A DNA stretch of 64,000 nucleotides from Caulobacteraceae bacterium (GTDB taxonomy: Bacteria > Pseudomonadota > Alphaproteobacteria > Caulobacterales > Caulobacteraceae): contig CANJME010000007.1 of NCBI GenBank assembly GCA_947475875.1, positions 1-64,000 of the forward strand, read 5' to 3'. Position numbers and translations under genes: made by a program. The notes beneath the pieces are model-generated. The model was given only the letters and a program-made list of their open reading frames with translations, was not told the DNA's origin and searched no databases. Numbering within the stretch: position 1 is the stretch's first letter; the number at the start of each line of letters is the position of its first letter. Positions 8,489 to 17,844 of the stretch are shown one piece after another.

Positions 8489-10456
8489 CTATTCGCGGGC
8501 GAGCGCATCCACCGGATCCAGCATAGCCGCGCTGCGGGCCGGAAGAAATCCGAACACCATGCCGATCAGGGTCGAGACCCCGAACGCGGCGGCCATGGTC
8601 CAGGTGGAAAAGACCAGGCTGAAACTCTTCACGAACAGGCTGAAAATAAAGCCCGCGAACATAGAAAGGCCGACGCCCAGCGCCCCGCCGAGCAGGCACA
8701 CTAGCACGGCCTCAATCATGAACTGGGACAGGATGTCGCTGCGCCGGGCGCCCACCGCGGTGCGCACCCCGATCTCGCGCGTGCGCTCGGAAACCGATAC
8801 CAGCATGATGTTCATCACCCCGATTCCTCCGACCAGCAGCGCGATGCCGCCAATGGCTCCGAACAGCCCGGAGAAGACCACGGTAATCTGGTTGAGCTGG
8901 GAGCGAATGGCTTCCGAGGAAACCACAAAGAAGTCCTGTTTTCCATGGCGCGCCGTGAGCACCGGGATCAGCGCCTTTTCGGCAGCAGGTGACGAAATCC
9001 CATCCTTGATCCGGACCGTAATTTGCTGAACAAATCCCTGCCTCGCGAGCCGGGTCATGACCGTCGTATAGGGCGCCCAAACCTGAAGCCGGTCTCCGCC
9101 GAAAGCCGAAGCCAATCCCTCGGCTGGAGCCGTTACTCCGACCACGGTGGCAGGCACACTGCCGAGCAGAATGGTCTGTCCAATAGGATCGACGTTCGGG
9201 AACAACTTCTTGACCGTGTTAGGGTCAATGACGACGATCTGCGAAGCGCGGAGCACAGCGTCTTCTGAAAATCCCCGGCCCTTCTCGATGGTAATCGCCT
9301 GGACCCGGAAGTGCTGCGTTCCGACGCCTTGAATGGATCCCACACCAGACGCACTACCTGCCCGCAGTGTGCGTGAAGTCGTGATTACGGGCGAAGCACT
9401 GTCGACATAAGCGAGTCGTTCAAGCGCCTCTGCATCTTCAGGTCTCAGAGTTTGTACGCTTGCGGCTCGGGTATCACCGGCCTCCTGCCCGGGATAGATG
9501 TTTATCGTGTCGGCGCCGAGGGATCCGACGCCAGCAAGAACTGACTTCTGGGCGCCGCCAATCACCGCCAGTATGGTCACCACCGAGGCGATGCCGATGA
9601 TGATCCCCAGCATGGTCAGAACCGTGCGCAGCTTGTGCGCATTCATGGCGATCAGCGCCATGCGGAAGGCATCGCCCAGCCGATCGATGACCGCGGCCCA
9701 GCTTTCCTTGATCGGCTGAACGATCAGCTTCTTGGGCTCGGGCGCTGGCCCTGCCTCGGGGTTGGAACGGTCGGCTACAACCTCGCCGTCGCTGATTTCA
9801 ATAATCCGGCGGGCGTGCATGGCCACCTTGGGATCGTGGGTGACCAGGATGATGGTGTGCCCCTCGGCATTCAACTCCTTGAGGATCTTCATCATCTCGG
9901 CGCCGCTGCGCGTATCGAGCGCGCCGGTAGGCTCATCGGCCAGAATCACCTGGCCGCCATTCATCAGCGCCCGGGCCACCGAGGTGCGCTGCTGTTGGCC
10001 GCCGGACATCTCGTTCGGCCGGTGCGACAGCCGGTCTGCCAGACCAAGGCGCGTTAGCAGCGCGGTCGAGCGTTGGCGCCGCGCGCCCGCCGATTTCCCG
10101 GCATAAATGGCCGGCACCTCGACATTGCCGCGCGCGTCCAGGTCGGCCAGCAGGTGATAGCGCTGGAAGATAAAGCCGAAATGCTCGCGGCGAAGAGCGG
10201 CCAACTCATCGGGCGACATCTTCTTAACGGATCGCCCGGCGACGCGGTAGCCGCCCTGAGATGGCCGGTCAAGGCAGCCCAGGATGTTCATCAGGGTCGA
10301 CTTGCCCGAACCCGACTGACCGATGATTGCGACCATCTCGCCAGCGTCGATCTTCAAATTCAAGTTCTTGAGCGCATGGATTGGCTGATCGCCGGCGGGA
10401 TAGGTCCTCCAGACGTTCTTTAGCTGAAGCAGGGGCGGCTCGCTCTTTTCGGGCAC
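8489..10456 (-). CDS. macB: MacB-type ABC transporter (ATPase fused to permease)
   Basis: Inner-membrane component of a tripartite pump that drives export of substrates from the periplasm. The N-terminal ATPase has Walker A GQSGSGKST, signature MSGGQQQR and Walker B VILADEPTG; the permease half has the MacB layout of one N-terminal and three C-terminal membrane helices with a periplasmic domain between. At 655 residues it matches the family. The start is GTG at 10456, four bases after the macA stop and preceded by AGGA. Related LolCDE-like or antimicrobial-peptide exporters share the fold, so the cargo is not predicted. Confidence 0.93.
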   Translation of the reverse strand: MPEKSEPPLLQLKNVWRTYPAGDQPIHALKNLNLKIDAGEMVAIIGQSGSGKSTLMNILGCLDRPSQGGYRVAGRSVKKMSPDELAALRREHFGFIFQRYHLLADLDARGNVEVPAIYAGKSAGARRQRSTALLTRLGLADRLSHRPNEMSGGQQQRTSVARALMNGGQVILADEPTGALDTRSGAEMMKILKELNAEGHTIILVTHDPKVAMHARRIIEISDGEVVADRSNPEAGPAPEPKKLIVQPIKESWAAVIDRLGDAFRMALIAMNAHKLRTVLTMLGIIIGIASVVTILAVIGGAQKSVLAGVGSLGADTINIYPGQEAGDTRAASVQTLRPEDAEALERLAYVDSASPVITTSRTLRAGSASGVGSIQGVGTQHFRVQAITIEKGRGFSEDAVLRASQIVVIDPNTVKKLFPNVDPIGQTILLGSVPATVVGVTAPAEGLASAFGGDRLQVWAPYTTVMTRLARQGFVQQITVRIKDGISSPAAEKALIPVLTARHGKQDFFVVSSEAIRSQLNQITVVFSGLFGAIGGIALLVGGIGVMNIMLVSVSERTREIGVRTAVGARRSDILSQFMIEAVLVCLLGGALGVGLSMFAGFIFSLFVKSFSLVFSTWTMAAAFGVSTLIGMVFGFLPARSAAMLDPVDALARE

Positions 10457-10460
10457 GATG

Positions 10461-11630
10461 CTATTTTCCTGCCCAGGGTGGCCTGCCCTTGGTCTTTGGA
10501 AGTGCGGATACCGAGCCATCCAGCACGTCGCTAACCACGACCTTGTCGCCATCTTTCAAGCCATCGAGCACTTGAGCCTGAACATTGTTGTTCACGCCGA
10601 TGCGAACCCTGCGCTCCTCGGTCTTGTTTTCGCCGACCAGCACCTTGACCTTGTAACTCCCGTCGGCCTGTTTTTCGCGCAAGGCACCGGCCGGCATGGT
10701 CAGCACCTGCTTGACCTCTTCGAGCACAACGCTGACCTCGGCGGTCATGCCCGGGCGTAGCATGCCGTCGGGATTGGGAACGTCGAAAACCGCATTGTAA
10801 TAGACCGGCGCATTGGCGGGACCGACCAGAAACTGGTTGGCGTTTTCCGGGGCCGGATCGATGCTGCGCAGGTTCGCATAGTACTTGCGGTCCGGATCGC
10901 CCAGGACCTTGAAATAGACCTTCTGGCCGGCGTGGATGCCGACCACGTCGGCCTCGGAAATCTGTGCCCGCACCGTCATCACATCGAGCTTGGCCAGGCG
11001 CACGATGGTTGGAGCGGACTGGATGGAGTTCACCGTCTGGCCCTGCCGAACCAGCACCGAGGCCACGATGCCGGCGATCGGGGCGGTGATGGTGGTGTGG
11101 GAAAGGTCGACCTGGGCCTTCTCGAAGCTGGCCTGGGCCTGGCGGATCTGGGCCTCGACGCCTTTCAGTTGAGCATCGGCGATCCGCATGGAGGCCTGGG
11201 CCTGTTCGAACTGGGCGCGACTTGTAACGCCCCGGTTCAGCAACTCCTGCTGCCGGTCGAATTCCAGGCGCGAGCGCTCGATGGTCGCTTCCTGGGAAAT
11301 TTTCTGGGCCGCCGCCTGGGCCTGGGTCGCCTCGGCGTTGCGCAGGGTGGTCTGCTGGGTGGACGGATCGATGATGGCGATCACATCGCCCGCCTTGACG
11401 CGATCACCGACATCCACCTTCAGCGCCTGGATCTGACCCGAAGCCTGGGCGCCGACATCAATGACGGTTTGCGGCTGCAGAACGCCTGTGCCGAGCACGG
11501 TCTTCTCGATATCGCCGACCTTGACAGCCTCGGTCAGGAACCGCTCGTCGCGGCCGGAGCCCCGCGCGCAGGCCGCAAGGGACACCGTCAGCCCGAGGGC
11601 CGCCAACAGGAAAAAAGTCCGCTTTTTCAT
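10461..11630 (-). CDS. macA: MacA-type periplasmic adaptor (membrane fusion lipoprotein)
   Basis: A 389-residue HlyD/RND-type adaptor that would link MacB to an outer-membrane channel. The N-terminus MKKRTFFLLAALGLTVSLAAC carries a lipobox (LAAC), so it is probably lipid-anchored. Next come half of a biotinyl-lipoyl domain (GVLQPQTVIDVGAQASGQI), a long alpha-hairpin coiled coil (about residues 95-170, rich in Gln/Ala), the second lipoyl half (TTITAPIAGIVASVLVRQG) and beta-barrel domains. The ATG at 11630 follows GGCGGGTGG. No outer-membrane TolC gene is adjacent. Confidence 0.93.
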   Translation of the reverse strand: MKKRTFFLLAALGLTVSLAACARGSGRDERFLTEAVKVGDIEKTVLGTGVLQPQTVIDVGAQASGQIQALKVDVGDRVKAGDVIAIIDPSTQQTTLRNAEATQAQAAAQKISQEATIERSRLEFDRQQELLNRGVTSRAQFEQAQASMRIADAQLKGVEAQIRQAQASFEKAQVDLSHTTITAPIAGIVASVLVRQGQTVNSIQSAPTIVRLAKLDVMTVRAQISEADVVGIHAGQKVYFKVLGDPDRKYYANLRSIDPAPENANQFLVGPANAPVYYNAVFDVPNPDGMLRPGMTAEVSVVLEEVKQVLTMPAGALREKQADGSYKVKVLVGENKTEERRVRIGVNNNVQAQVLDGLKDGDKVVVSDVLDGSVSALPKTKGRPPWAGK

Positions 11631-11807
11631 TCCACCCGCCGATTGGCGCCCACGCCCTTTGGGCCCTGCCGCGCTATGTGGTGAGGGTCCGAACGAATGC
11701 AAGGCTCGATAGCAAGGCCCTAATCGAAAGTCGATCAATAATTCATGAAAATCAATCAATTAAGCTGCCGTTAGGTAAGCCAAATTGTCGCGGCCTCGCG
11801 CCGGCCT

Positions 11808-12689
11808 CTAGCAACGCAAGGTTTGGGGTGCGATCGCGCGGAACGCGAGGGGCCGAAATGTGATTTCCACGGATCGACCGAGTTGCGTTTTCTCGCCATC
11901 GAGGATGGCCGGGACGCGGCTGCGGCTCGAGATTTTTAGACTTTTCACCCGAGCCAGGGTCACCGACGGATCGCTGCGCCAGTCGGAGAATATGGCCAGA
12001 AAGGCCAGCCGGAACATGGATACGGCCGTCGCGTGATCCAGCGCCACCGCCTCCAGCCAGCGTTCGTCATCCTCCAGGGCGCTCGAGATCAGCGGGCAGA
12101 TCACCGCCACCGCTTCGGCGCGGCCTGATGACTCATCGTCCAGCCTGTAGCCGACTGTCTCGGCGTGACGCCGAATGGCGGTGACCGATCGCTTGACCGC
12201 CTCGGCGAAGTCACCCTCCCGAACCGCCTCGCGCGCGTCGGCCCACAGGGACGGGGCGCCCACCACCACCGCGCAATAGAAGGGATGGCCATTGGCGCTT
12301 CCCCCACTGACGTCGCGCACGCAAGGCTGGGCAAGGGTCTTCTCCAGCGCAATCTCCCACCCCACATCACCATAGAGTGCGTGGGGCAGCATGTTCATAG
12401 TGCCGCCCGGCAGGGGAATGAGCAGCTTGCCGGCTGCCCCGCACTTCTCGGCGGCGGCGCGAATTGTGCCGTCGCCGCCCAGCACGATGACGACATCTGC
12501 CCCTGCGACGGCGTCGGTGAGAGCCTGATCCAGGGCGTCCGGGCCGACCACCACCGTTTCGGCCTTCGCAAGTTCGGCCTGTTCGAACAGGCGCTGGATC
12601 CTGGCTTCGGATGTTTCATCACAGCCGCCGCTGCCGGTGTTCAGCACCGCGATCAGCCGTCCGCGCAGAGCTTTTTCGGCCTCTGTCAC
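11808..12689 (-). CDS. Diacylglycerol kinase-family lipid kinase
   Basis: A 293-residue protein with the DAGK catalytic domain. The nucleotide-binding loops VIVLGGDGTIRAAAE (near residue 85-99) and IPLPGGTMNMLPHAL (near 111-125) are the defining motifs, as in YegS, DgkB and related lipid or sphingoid kinases. Its start overlaps the stop of the upstream phosphoesterase by four bases (ATGA), so the two are co-translated and may act on the same phospholipid head-group pathway. The exact lipid is unknown. Confidence 0.9.
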   Translation of the reverse strand: MTEAEKALRGRLIAVLNTGSGGCDETSEARIQRLFEQAELAKAETVVVGPDALDQALTDAVAGADVVIVLGGDGTIRAAAEKCGAAGKLLIPLPGGTMNMLPHALYGDVGWEIALEKTLAQPCVRDVSGGSANGHPFYCAVVVGAPSLWADAREAVREGDFAEAVKRSVTAIRRHAETVGYRLDDESSGRAEAVAVICPLISSALEDDERWLEAVALDHATAVSMFRLAFLAIFSDWRSDPSVTLARVKSLKISSRSRVPAILDGEKTQLGRSVEITFRPLAFRAIAPQTLRC

Positions 12690-13483
12690 GCGCCGCCCCG
12701 CGGCCGCAGATAGACGGTCCAGCTGCGTCCCGCCGTCAGGCGCTCGCCGTCCCAGGCCATCAGGGTGACAGTCATCGCCAGCCCGTCGATCTCGATGACA
12801 TTGAAGCTGGGCCGCGAGCCTCGTTCGCGCAGCGAAAGGGTGCCAGCACCAACGGTAAAGGTGCGTTTGTCGCCGTAGGGCAAGGGATGCACGAACGGCA
12901 TGTGCAGGTGGCCGGAGATCACGACGTCGACGCCCGCCGTGTTCAGGGCCCGCGCCGCCCGGTGGCCGCCGCGCACGCGGGAGGTGATCGGCTCGCCCGG
13001 CTCTTCAAGGAGTGGATGATGACAAACGGCGATGCGGTAGGCCCCGGCCGGCGCGGCGGCGAGAATCGCGCAGACGTCTCGTGATTGTGCGCGCGAGACA
13101 TGGCCCTTCGACCAGTTGAGCCGCACCTGCCAGCCGCGGGCGCTGTTGAAGGCGCAAACGCGAATGTCCGGCCGGTTGAAACGGTCGCAGTCTGCCGGCC
13201 CCAGCGTGCGCTCATAGCGGCCGAACGGGTCGAAGATGCGCTGGATCATCCCGAACCATGGCGTGTCGTGATTGCCCGGCGTCAGCATCTGCGGACCCGG
13301 CAGGGATTTCAGCCAGGCGGCAGCGGTCTCGAACTCATCCCATCTTCCCCACTGGGTGATGTCGCCGCTGACAATCAGCAGGTCGAACGGGCTCGTCCGC
13401 ACATAATCCGCCGCCGCCGCGACCGCGGCGCGGTTCTCGCTGTTGAAGTGGATGTCGGTGAGGTGGATGAGGCGCAGGGACAC
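12686..13483 (-). CDS. Calcineurin-like metallophosphoesterase
   Basis: A 265-residue phosphoesterase with the full two-metal signature: LTDIHFN, SGDITQWG, TPGNHDTP, VCHHPLLEE and ISGHLHMP in order. This is the layout of CpdA-like or UDP-diacylglucosamine hydrolase-like enzymes. The translational overlap with the downstream lipid kinase suggests a role in lipid or phosphate turnover, but the substrate cannot be read from sequence. Confidence 0.92.
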   Translation of the reverse strand: MSLRLIHLTDIHFNSENRAAVAAAADYVRTSPFDLLIVSGDITQWGRWDEFETAAAWLKSLPGPQMLTPGNHDTPWFGMIQRIFDPFGRYERTLGPADCDRFNRPDIRVCAFNSARGWQVRLNWSKGHVSRAQSRDVCAILAAAPAGAYRIAVCHHPLLEEPGEPITSRVRGGHRAARALNTAGVDVVISGHLHMPFVHPLPYGDKRTFTVGAGTLSLRERGSRPSFNVIEIDGLAMTVTLMAWDGERLTAGRSWTVYLRPRGGA

Positions 13484-13519
13484 AGCTTAACCGGAACGGG
13501 CCGCGGGGACTCCGGTTCC

Positions 13520-13930
13520 TCAGGCGGCGCTTTCCGCCGCCAGGCGCGCCCGAATGTCACGGTAGGCCGCCGCGATCAGATCGCTCAACGCGGCCTCGTT
13601 CGCCTCCTGGCCCCAGCGCAGCTTCACGTGGCGCATGCGCAGGCCGCCGCCTTCCAGGAGCCCGGCGGGATCGTCGAGTTCCGCCCCATGGAAAAAGCCG
13701 ACATTCACGTGGGCCTTGTAGGCGCCGACATAGGCGAAGGCCGCGTCCCCCGCGCAGGCGGTGGGACAGTGGTCGTGCATCAGCTCGTGCACGTCCGGCC
13801 CACAATTGCGCATCTGCTCGAACCAGGGCCGGGCCAGCCAGCGCAGCTCGCCGTCCGGTACCGCAAACCAGGCCTCGACGGCGGGGTCTCGCTGAAGGGC
13901 GCTCGGGAACCGGAAAAGGTCGCTGGCCAT
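13520..13930 (-). CDS. DUF1801 (YdhG-like) protein
   Basis: A 136-residue protein with the DUF1801 pattern: a central AYVGAYKAHVNVGFFHGAELDDP block followed by MRHVKLRW. The family is widespread and uncharacterised, with an iron-chaperone-like (frataxin-like) fold reported for relatives. The ATG at 13930 is chosen because upstream codons run into the tRNA gene, which shares the strand. No obvious operon partner. Confidence 0.85.
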   Translation of the reverse strand: MASDLFRFPSALQRDPAVEAWFAVPDGELRWLARPWFEQMRNCGPDVHELMHDHCPTACAGDAAFAYVGAYKAHVNVGFFHGAELDDPAGLLEGGGLRMRHVKLRWGQEANEAALSDLIAAAYRDIRARLAAESAA

Positions 13931-13953
13931 CTCGGACTCCGACGTCCGTTGAT

Positions 13954-14038
13954 TGGTGCGGGCGGTCGGGGTCGAACCGACACTCCTTTCGGAACCGGAT
14001 TTTGAGTCCGGCGCGTCTGCCAATTCCGCCACGCCCGC
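13954..14038 (-). tRNA. tRNA-Leu (anticodon CAA)
   Basis: Minus-strand sequence begins GCGGGCGTGGCGGAATTGGC and ends CGCCCGC plus discriminator A and an encoded CCA. The acceptor stem pairs perfectly, the D-loop has GGC, the anticodon loop reads CTCAAAA (anticodon CAA, decoding UUG), a long class II variable arm follows, and the T-loop GGTTCGACCCC is canonical. Length is 85 including CCA. Confidence 0.97.
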
Positions 14039-14079
14039 AATGGCAGACGGGTTAGCGAATTGGCGGGGGCTCGTCCACC

Positions 14080-14541
14080 TCAACCACCCGGCCTGCTCAG
14101 CACCGCCTCAACGTCGATCGTCCCGTCGCCCGCGGCGGTGGCTGTCAGGTTGGTCACCGCGATGGCCTTGTGTTCGGCGAGGCGCCGCGTCCAGGCCAGG
14201 AACTTCGTCGGGTCGGTTCCTTCCAGGTGGATGGTCACCCCGACATCACCGCTGGCCTCCATCTTCCCCACGCGCACGCCGGCCTCCCCAGCGCTCGCAA
14301 CGACCTCGCTTTCCAGCGGGCTCACCTTGTCGAGTTTTGCAAGATCGGCCCGAACCCGTTCAGCCTCAACGGTAACGCGCTGCGCGCTCTCCAGCCGCAC
14401 CGCCGCCGCGTTCCGCCACGAACCGAGCGGCGCCCAGAGTCCATACCAATAAACCAGCGCCCCAATGAGCACCGCCAGGGCGCCGATCATCCAGCGCTCA
14501 CGAGGGCTTCGCTCGTCCCACAAGGCGGCGGGCAATGTCAT
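14080..14541 (-). CDS. gspM: Type II secretion inner-membrane protein GspM
   Basis: A 153-residue bitopic membrane protein: short cytosolic N-terminus (ERSPRERWMIGALAVLIGAL), one transmembrane helix at about residues 17-35, then a periplasmic ferredoxin-like domain. Weakly conserved, but it is the last gene of an intact gsp operon and overlaps gspL by ATGA, exactly the expected position. GspM stabilises GspL in the assembly platform. Confidence 0.9.
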   Translation of the reverse strand: MTLPAALWDERSPRERWMIGALAVLIGALVYWYGLWAPLGSWRNAAAVRLESAQRVTVEAERVRADLAKLDKVSPLESEVVASAGEAGVRVGKMEASGDVGVTIHLEGTDPTKFLAWTRRLAEHKAIAVTNLTATAAGDGTIDVEAVLSRPGG

Positions 14542-15608
14542 GGCGCACGCGTCAGGGTCAGGTCGGTCGAAATCCGCCCCCCTGCCTCGGTCGATCCGTC
14601 TTCCCGCAACGCAAAGCCGCTGGGGCCAAGGGCCCCCGCCAGTGTCGCGACATCGGAATAGTTGTCGTGCGTCAGCGTCAGCCGCATCGCGCCGCCTGAG
14701 CGGTAGGAAAGCGATTGCAGCTTTGCGCCCGGCAGCCGCTCCAGCGCCTTGAACACCACCGCCATCGCCTCCGAAAAGTCCCGCCCCTGCTGCATCGATG
14801 CGCCCATGGAAATCAGGCGCCGGGTATCGCCCCTGGCGGCGGTCGCGCGTTCGACCCGCCCGACCGCCATGTCATCCCGCGCAATATAGGCTGCCCGGAT
14901 CAGCAGCGGCGAGACCAGCGCCAGGCCTGCCAGCACCGCGGCGCGCCGCCAGCTGCCTGAGGCGGTCTTCCCCATCTTGTCGAACGCGCCCTGCAACAGA
15001 TTGACCGGTGCTCCGGAGGCGGCGCTAGCTGCGAAATGGCTGTCGATGCGGCTAGACTCATCCGCAACATCCAGCGTCAGGCCAGTGATGAGTTGCGCGG
15101 CCAACTCCGGCTCGACGGTGAAGGCGAGGCCGCGGCCTCGGACGGCCAGAGCTTCGCCGAGGTTGGCGGCGACCAGGCCATCGCCCTCCGGCGCTGGAAG
15201 CATCAGGTGGTCGGGGACGACGGCGTCGGGAACGACGCCGAGCGCACGGGCCTGATCGAGCAGGGCCGCAAGCCGCGCCTTGGCGATGATCGAGACAGGG
15301 CGAAGGCCGCCGGCGCCAACCGGGCCGAGGGCGAAGTGGAGATCCTCTCGCGGCTGAGCCAGTTCGTCCTGCAGCATCATGGCGGCGGCGGTCCGGGCCT
15401 GGCCGGGGCTGGCGGCCTTCAGAGCGATCCAATGGGTGGTCACGTCGACGCCGGAGATGACGAGCAGCGTAGTTCCCTTGAACGGAGCGCTCGCGCCCTG
15501 TCCGCCCAGCGTTCCACGCGTGGCGATCATGCCCGCCGCGTCGACCACCAGGTAGGGCGACGGCTCCCCGGCGCGGGGCGCGAGCAGGACGAGGCGGGTC
15601 AGGCTCAT
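14538..15608 (-). CDS. gspL: Type II secretion inner-membrane protein GspL
   Basis: A 356-residue protein with an actin-like cytosolic domain (roughly residues 1-215), one membrane helix near 220-240 and a periplasmic domain. It connects the GspE ATPase to the platform. Sequence identity to known GspL is low by eye; the call relies on the domain layout plus position between gspK and gspM with ATGA overlaps on both sides. Confidence 0.9.
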   Translation of the reverse strand: MSLTRLVLLAPRAGEPSPYLVVDAAGMIATRGTLGGQGASAPFKGTTLLVISGVDVTTHWIALKAASPGQARTAAAMMLQDELAQPREDLHFALGPVGAGGLRPVSIIAKARLAALLDQARALGVVPDAVVPDHLMLPAPEGDGLVAANLGEALAVRGRGLAFTVEPELAAQLITGLTLDVADESSRIDSHFAASAASGAPVNLLQGAFDKMGKTASGSWRRAAVLAGLALVSPLLIRAAYIARDDMAVGRVERATAARGDTRRLISMGASMQQGRDFSEAMAVVFKALERLPGAKLQSLSYRSGGAMRLTLTHDNYSDVATLAGALGPSGFALREDGSTEAGGRISTDLTLTRAP

Positions 15609-16540
15609 TCGTCGGCCGTCCAGCGGCGGGCGCGCAGGGCGGTCTGGCCGTCGCCCACCTGTTCGATCAGCGAGGTCATCAGCACTTCACCGCCGGCGTA
15701 GTCTGCGTGAGCGGTGAGCTCGTAGTAGCGGCTGCGAACCGAAAGCTGCCCGGCGGGAGCGCGGGCGACGCCGCGCAGCGAGGGCTCGGCGAGGAAGGCC
15801 GCCACATCGCGCCACCCGCCCTTGGCCCGCGCCGCCAGGGCCCGGCGCCCGGCGTCGGGCGAGATCGCCCCGTCGGAGAGCGCGGTCAGCAGCACGGCCT
15901 TGTCGGCGGCGAGTTCATTGACGTTGAGCATCGTGGTCTCTGGCACGGGCAAGGCGCAGACATAGGGGCGGACCAGGCGGTAGACCGCCGCGTCATAGCC
16001 GCGAACGGCGCGCAGTTCGCTGGTTTCCTGAAGCAGCGCGCCCGAGGTGCGGTAGCCGGCATAGGCGTCATCTTCGGCGCCCGCCGTCGAGCGCCCGCTG
16101 TCGCTGTCGATCCAGTCGGAGAGGGCCTCCGAAAGCTCCTGTCCCCTCCGCTCCGGCAGGCCGAGCGTGGTCAGCAGCGCCCGGTATTGCCTTAACGACC
16201 CTTCGCGCCGCAGCCAGTGACCAGGCGATCCCTCGACTACGCTGTTGAGATTGAAACAGGCGCCGCCATCCTCCAGACGCGCCCGCACGGTCCCGCCCTC
16301 GACCGGGTAGCTCCGCCACTCGCCGGTCAGGCCTGGCCCCAGTCCCTGCGCCAGCTGGCCCCGCGCCAGGGTCTCCGCGCCGAGCGCATACCAGCGGCCC
16401 TGTTCGAGCGCCTCGGCATTGGTGGTTCGCCGCACCGAAAAGCGGATGTCGTCCAGCACCGCCGAGGCCAGCGCCGCCATCACCGCGACGAGGAGGAGCA
16501 CGGTCAGGAGGGCCGCGCCGCGTTTGGAGGGTGGCTTCAT
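15605..16540 (-). CDS. gspK: Type II secretion minor pseudopilin GspK
   Basis: A 311-residue large pseudopilin. The N-terminus has a short leader ending in Gly before AALLTVLLLVAVMAALASAV; as usual for GspK, the Glu at mature position 5 is absent, fitting its role at the pilus tip. The central region CFNLNSVV and SDWIDSD are family landmarks. Start taken at the ATG at 16540 overlapping the gspJ stop. Confidence 0.94.
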   Translation of the reverse strand: MKPPSKRGAALLTVLLLVAVMAALASAVLDDIRFSVRRTTNAEALEQGRWYALGAETLARGQLAQGLGPGLTGEWRSYPVEGGTVRARLEDGGACFNLNSVVEGSPGHWLRREGSLRQYRALLTTLGLPERRGQELSEALSDWIDSDSGRSTAGAEDDAYAGYRTSGALLQETSELRAVRGYDAAVYRLVRPYVCALPVPETTMLNVNELAADKAVLLTALSDGAISPDAGRRALAARAKGGWRDVAAFLAEPSLRGVARAPAGQLSVRSRYYELTAHADYAGGEVLMTSLIEQVGDGQTALRARRWTADE

Positions 16541-17067
16541 GCGCCCTCCCCCGCCACCAGAAAGAGCTGGCTGAGACCGCCCAGTCCGGCGACGGTGACG
16601 TCGAGCCGCAGGGCGGCCGGCAGGGCGCCTTCGGGCGGCGTCTCGGCCCAGCCGTCGGGACCGAGATAGAACACCCGGGCCGCCGAAACCTTGTCGATCA
16701 GCACCTGGGGCGCGCCCGGCGCGGCGCCACTGAGCGCCGGTCCCGAAACCCGCTCCAACCGACCTTCCACGGCCCGATACTCGACAGCCTGCATTGAAGG
16801 ACGGGCCGCACCGTCGGGATTTTCCCATCCTCGGCGGACTAGGCGCAGCAGAACCGGTCCGTCGCCGGGAGCCACTTGCACCGCCTGCGACAGATCGGCG
16901 CCGATCAGCGCACGGGCGGTCTGCACCTGGCCTGTGCGGGCGGTATGGACGCTGACCGTGGCCTGGTTGTCGACCGCCAGGCGCAGCAGAGCGACGCCGC
17001 CCGAGCCCACGAGACCAAAAATGAACAGGGCGACCAGCACCTCGATGAGAGAAAACCCGGCCTTCAT
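16537..17067 (-). CDS. gspJ: Type II secretion minor pseudopilin GspJ
   Basis: A 176-residue pseudopilin with prepilin-peptidase site MKAG/FSLIEVLVALFIFG. GspJ forms the tip complex with GspI and GspK that primes pseudopilus assembly. Both ends overlap neighbours by four bases, so the gene is translationally coupled. Confidence 0.93.
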   Translation of the reverse strand: MKAGFSLIEVLVALFIFGLVGSGGVALLRLAVDNQATVSVHTARTGQVQTARALIGADLSQAVQVAPGDGPVLLRLVRRGWENPDGAARPSMQAVEYRAVEGRLERVSGPALSGAAPGAPQVLIDKVSAARVFYLGPDGWAETPPEGALPAALRLDVTVAGLGGLSQLFLVAGEGA

Positions 17068-17414
17068 TTCAGCACGCTGAGCCGGGCCAGAACCTGATTG
17101 CCACCGGCCTCGCGTACGGCGATGTCGACGCGGGCAAGGCCGCGCTCACCCGCCGGCGCGGCGGTTTGGGTCCAGTCCCACAGACGTCCGGCCTGGCGTT
17201 CCTGGCCGCGCAGTTCGCCTGACGCCACGCGCGGCCCAACCGCCACCGCGACCGCGCGGTTGCCGGCGACGATGCCCGCCAGGGTCCGCTGCTCGACCAC
17301 CCCGGCCGAGCGGGTGTTTTCCCCGGCCAGATGCGTCAGCGCTATGCCGGCCAGGCCCAGCACCGCCATAGCGACCATGACTTCCAGCAGAGAAAACCCT
17401 TGCTTAGGCGCCAT
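17064..17414 (-). CDS. gspI: Type II secretion minor pseudopilin GspI
   Basis: A 116-residue pseudopilin with the type IV prepilin site QG/FSLLEVMVAMAVLGLAG. It is in the expected place between gspH and gspJ and of the expected small size. The start overlaps the 3' end of gspH by 11 bases. Confidence 0.93.
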   Translation of the reverse strand: MAPKQGFSLLEVMVAMAVLGLAGIALTHLAGENTRSAGVVEQRTLAGIVAGNRAVAVAVGPRVASGELRGQERQAGRLWDWTQTAAPAGERGLARVDIAVREAGGNQVLARLSVLK

Positions 17415-17844
17415 CGACGACGACCTTTCCGCTCGGATCGACGCTCACCCCGGCCGAACGCCGTCCGTCGGTGAGGACCACGCTGGCGGGGTCCGCCAGA
17501 CCGATGGCGTCGAAGACGATCCGCTCGCCGCTCTGCGAAGCCGCATGCACCCCGTTCGCCCACCGGCCCGCCTGGAACGAGCGGCCGGTCAGAGGTTTGC
17601 GCACACCGCCCTGCAGACTCTCGAAAGCATAGCCCGTAGGCGTCAGCCGAACCTCCACCGTCCGGCTGGTCAGGATCGCCTCGTCCCTTGCGCGGGTCAG
17701 CGCCGCGCCGAACCGGGCCGCATCGTGGGTGACGCCGCCCGCTTGCGGCGAGGTCAGCACCACCATGCCGGCGGCGAGGCCGACGATGGTGACGGTCACC
17801 ATCACCTCGACCAGCGAAAACCCGCGCCTACCAGTTCCCGACAT
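17404..17844 (-). CDS. gspH: Type II secretion minor pseudopilin GspH
   Basis: A 146-residue pseudopilin beginning MSGTGRRG/FSLVEVMVTV; the cleavage Gly, Phe+1 and Glu+5 are all present. The body contains the ARDEAILTSRTVEVRL motif typical of GspH. The reading frame is open far upstream, but the ATG at 17844 is the only one that gives a short leader. Confidence 0.93.
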   Translation of the reverse strand: MSGTGRRGFSLVEVMVTVTIVGLAAGMVVLTSPQAGGVTHDAARFGAALTRARDEAILTSRTVEVRLTPTGYAFESLQGGVRKPLTGRSFQAGRWANGVHAASQSGERIVFDAIGLADPASVVLTDGRRSAGVSVDPSGKVVVDGA

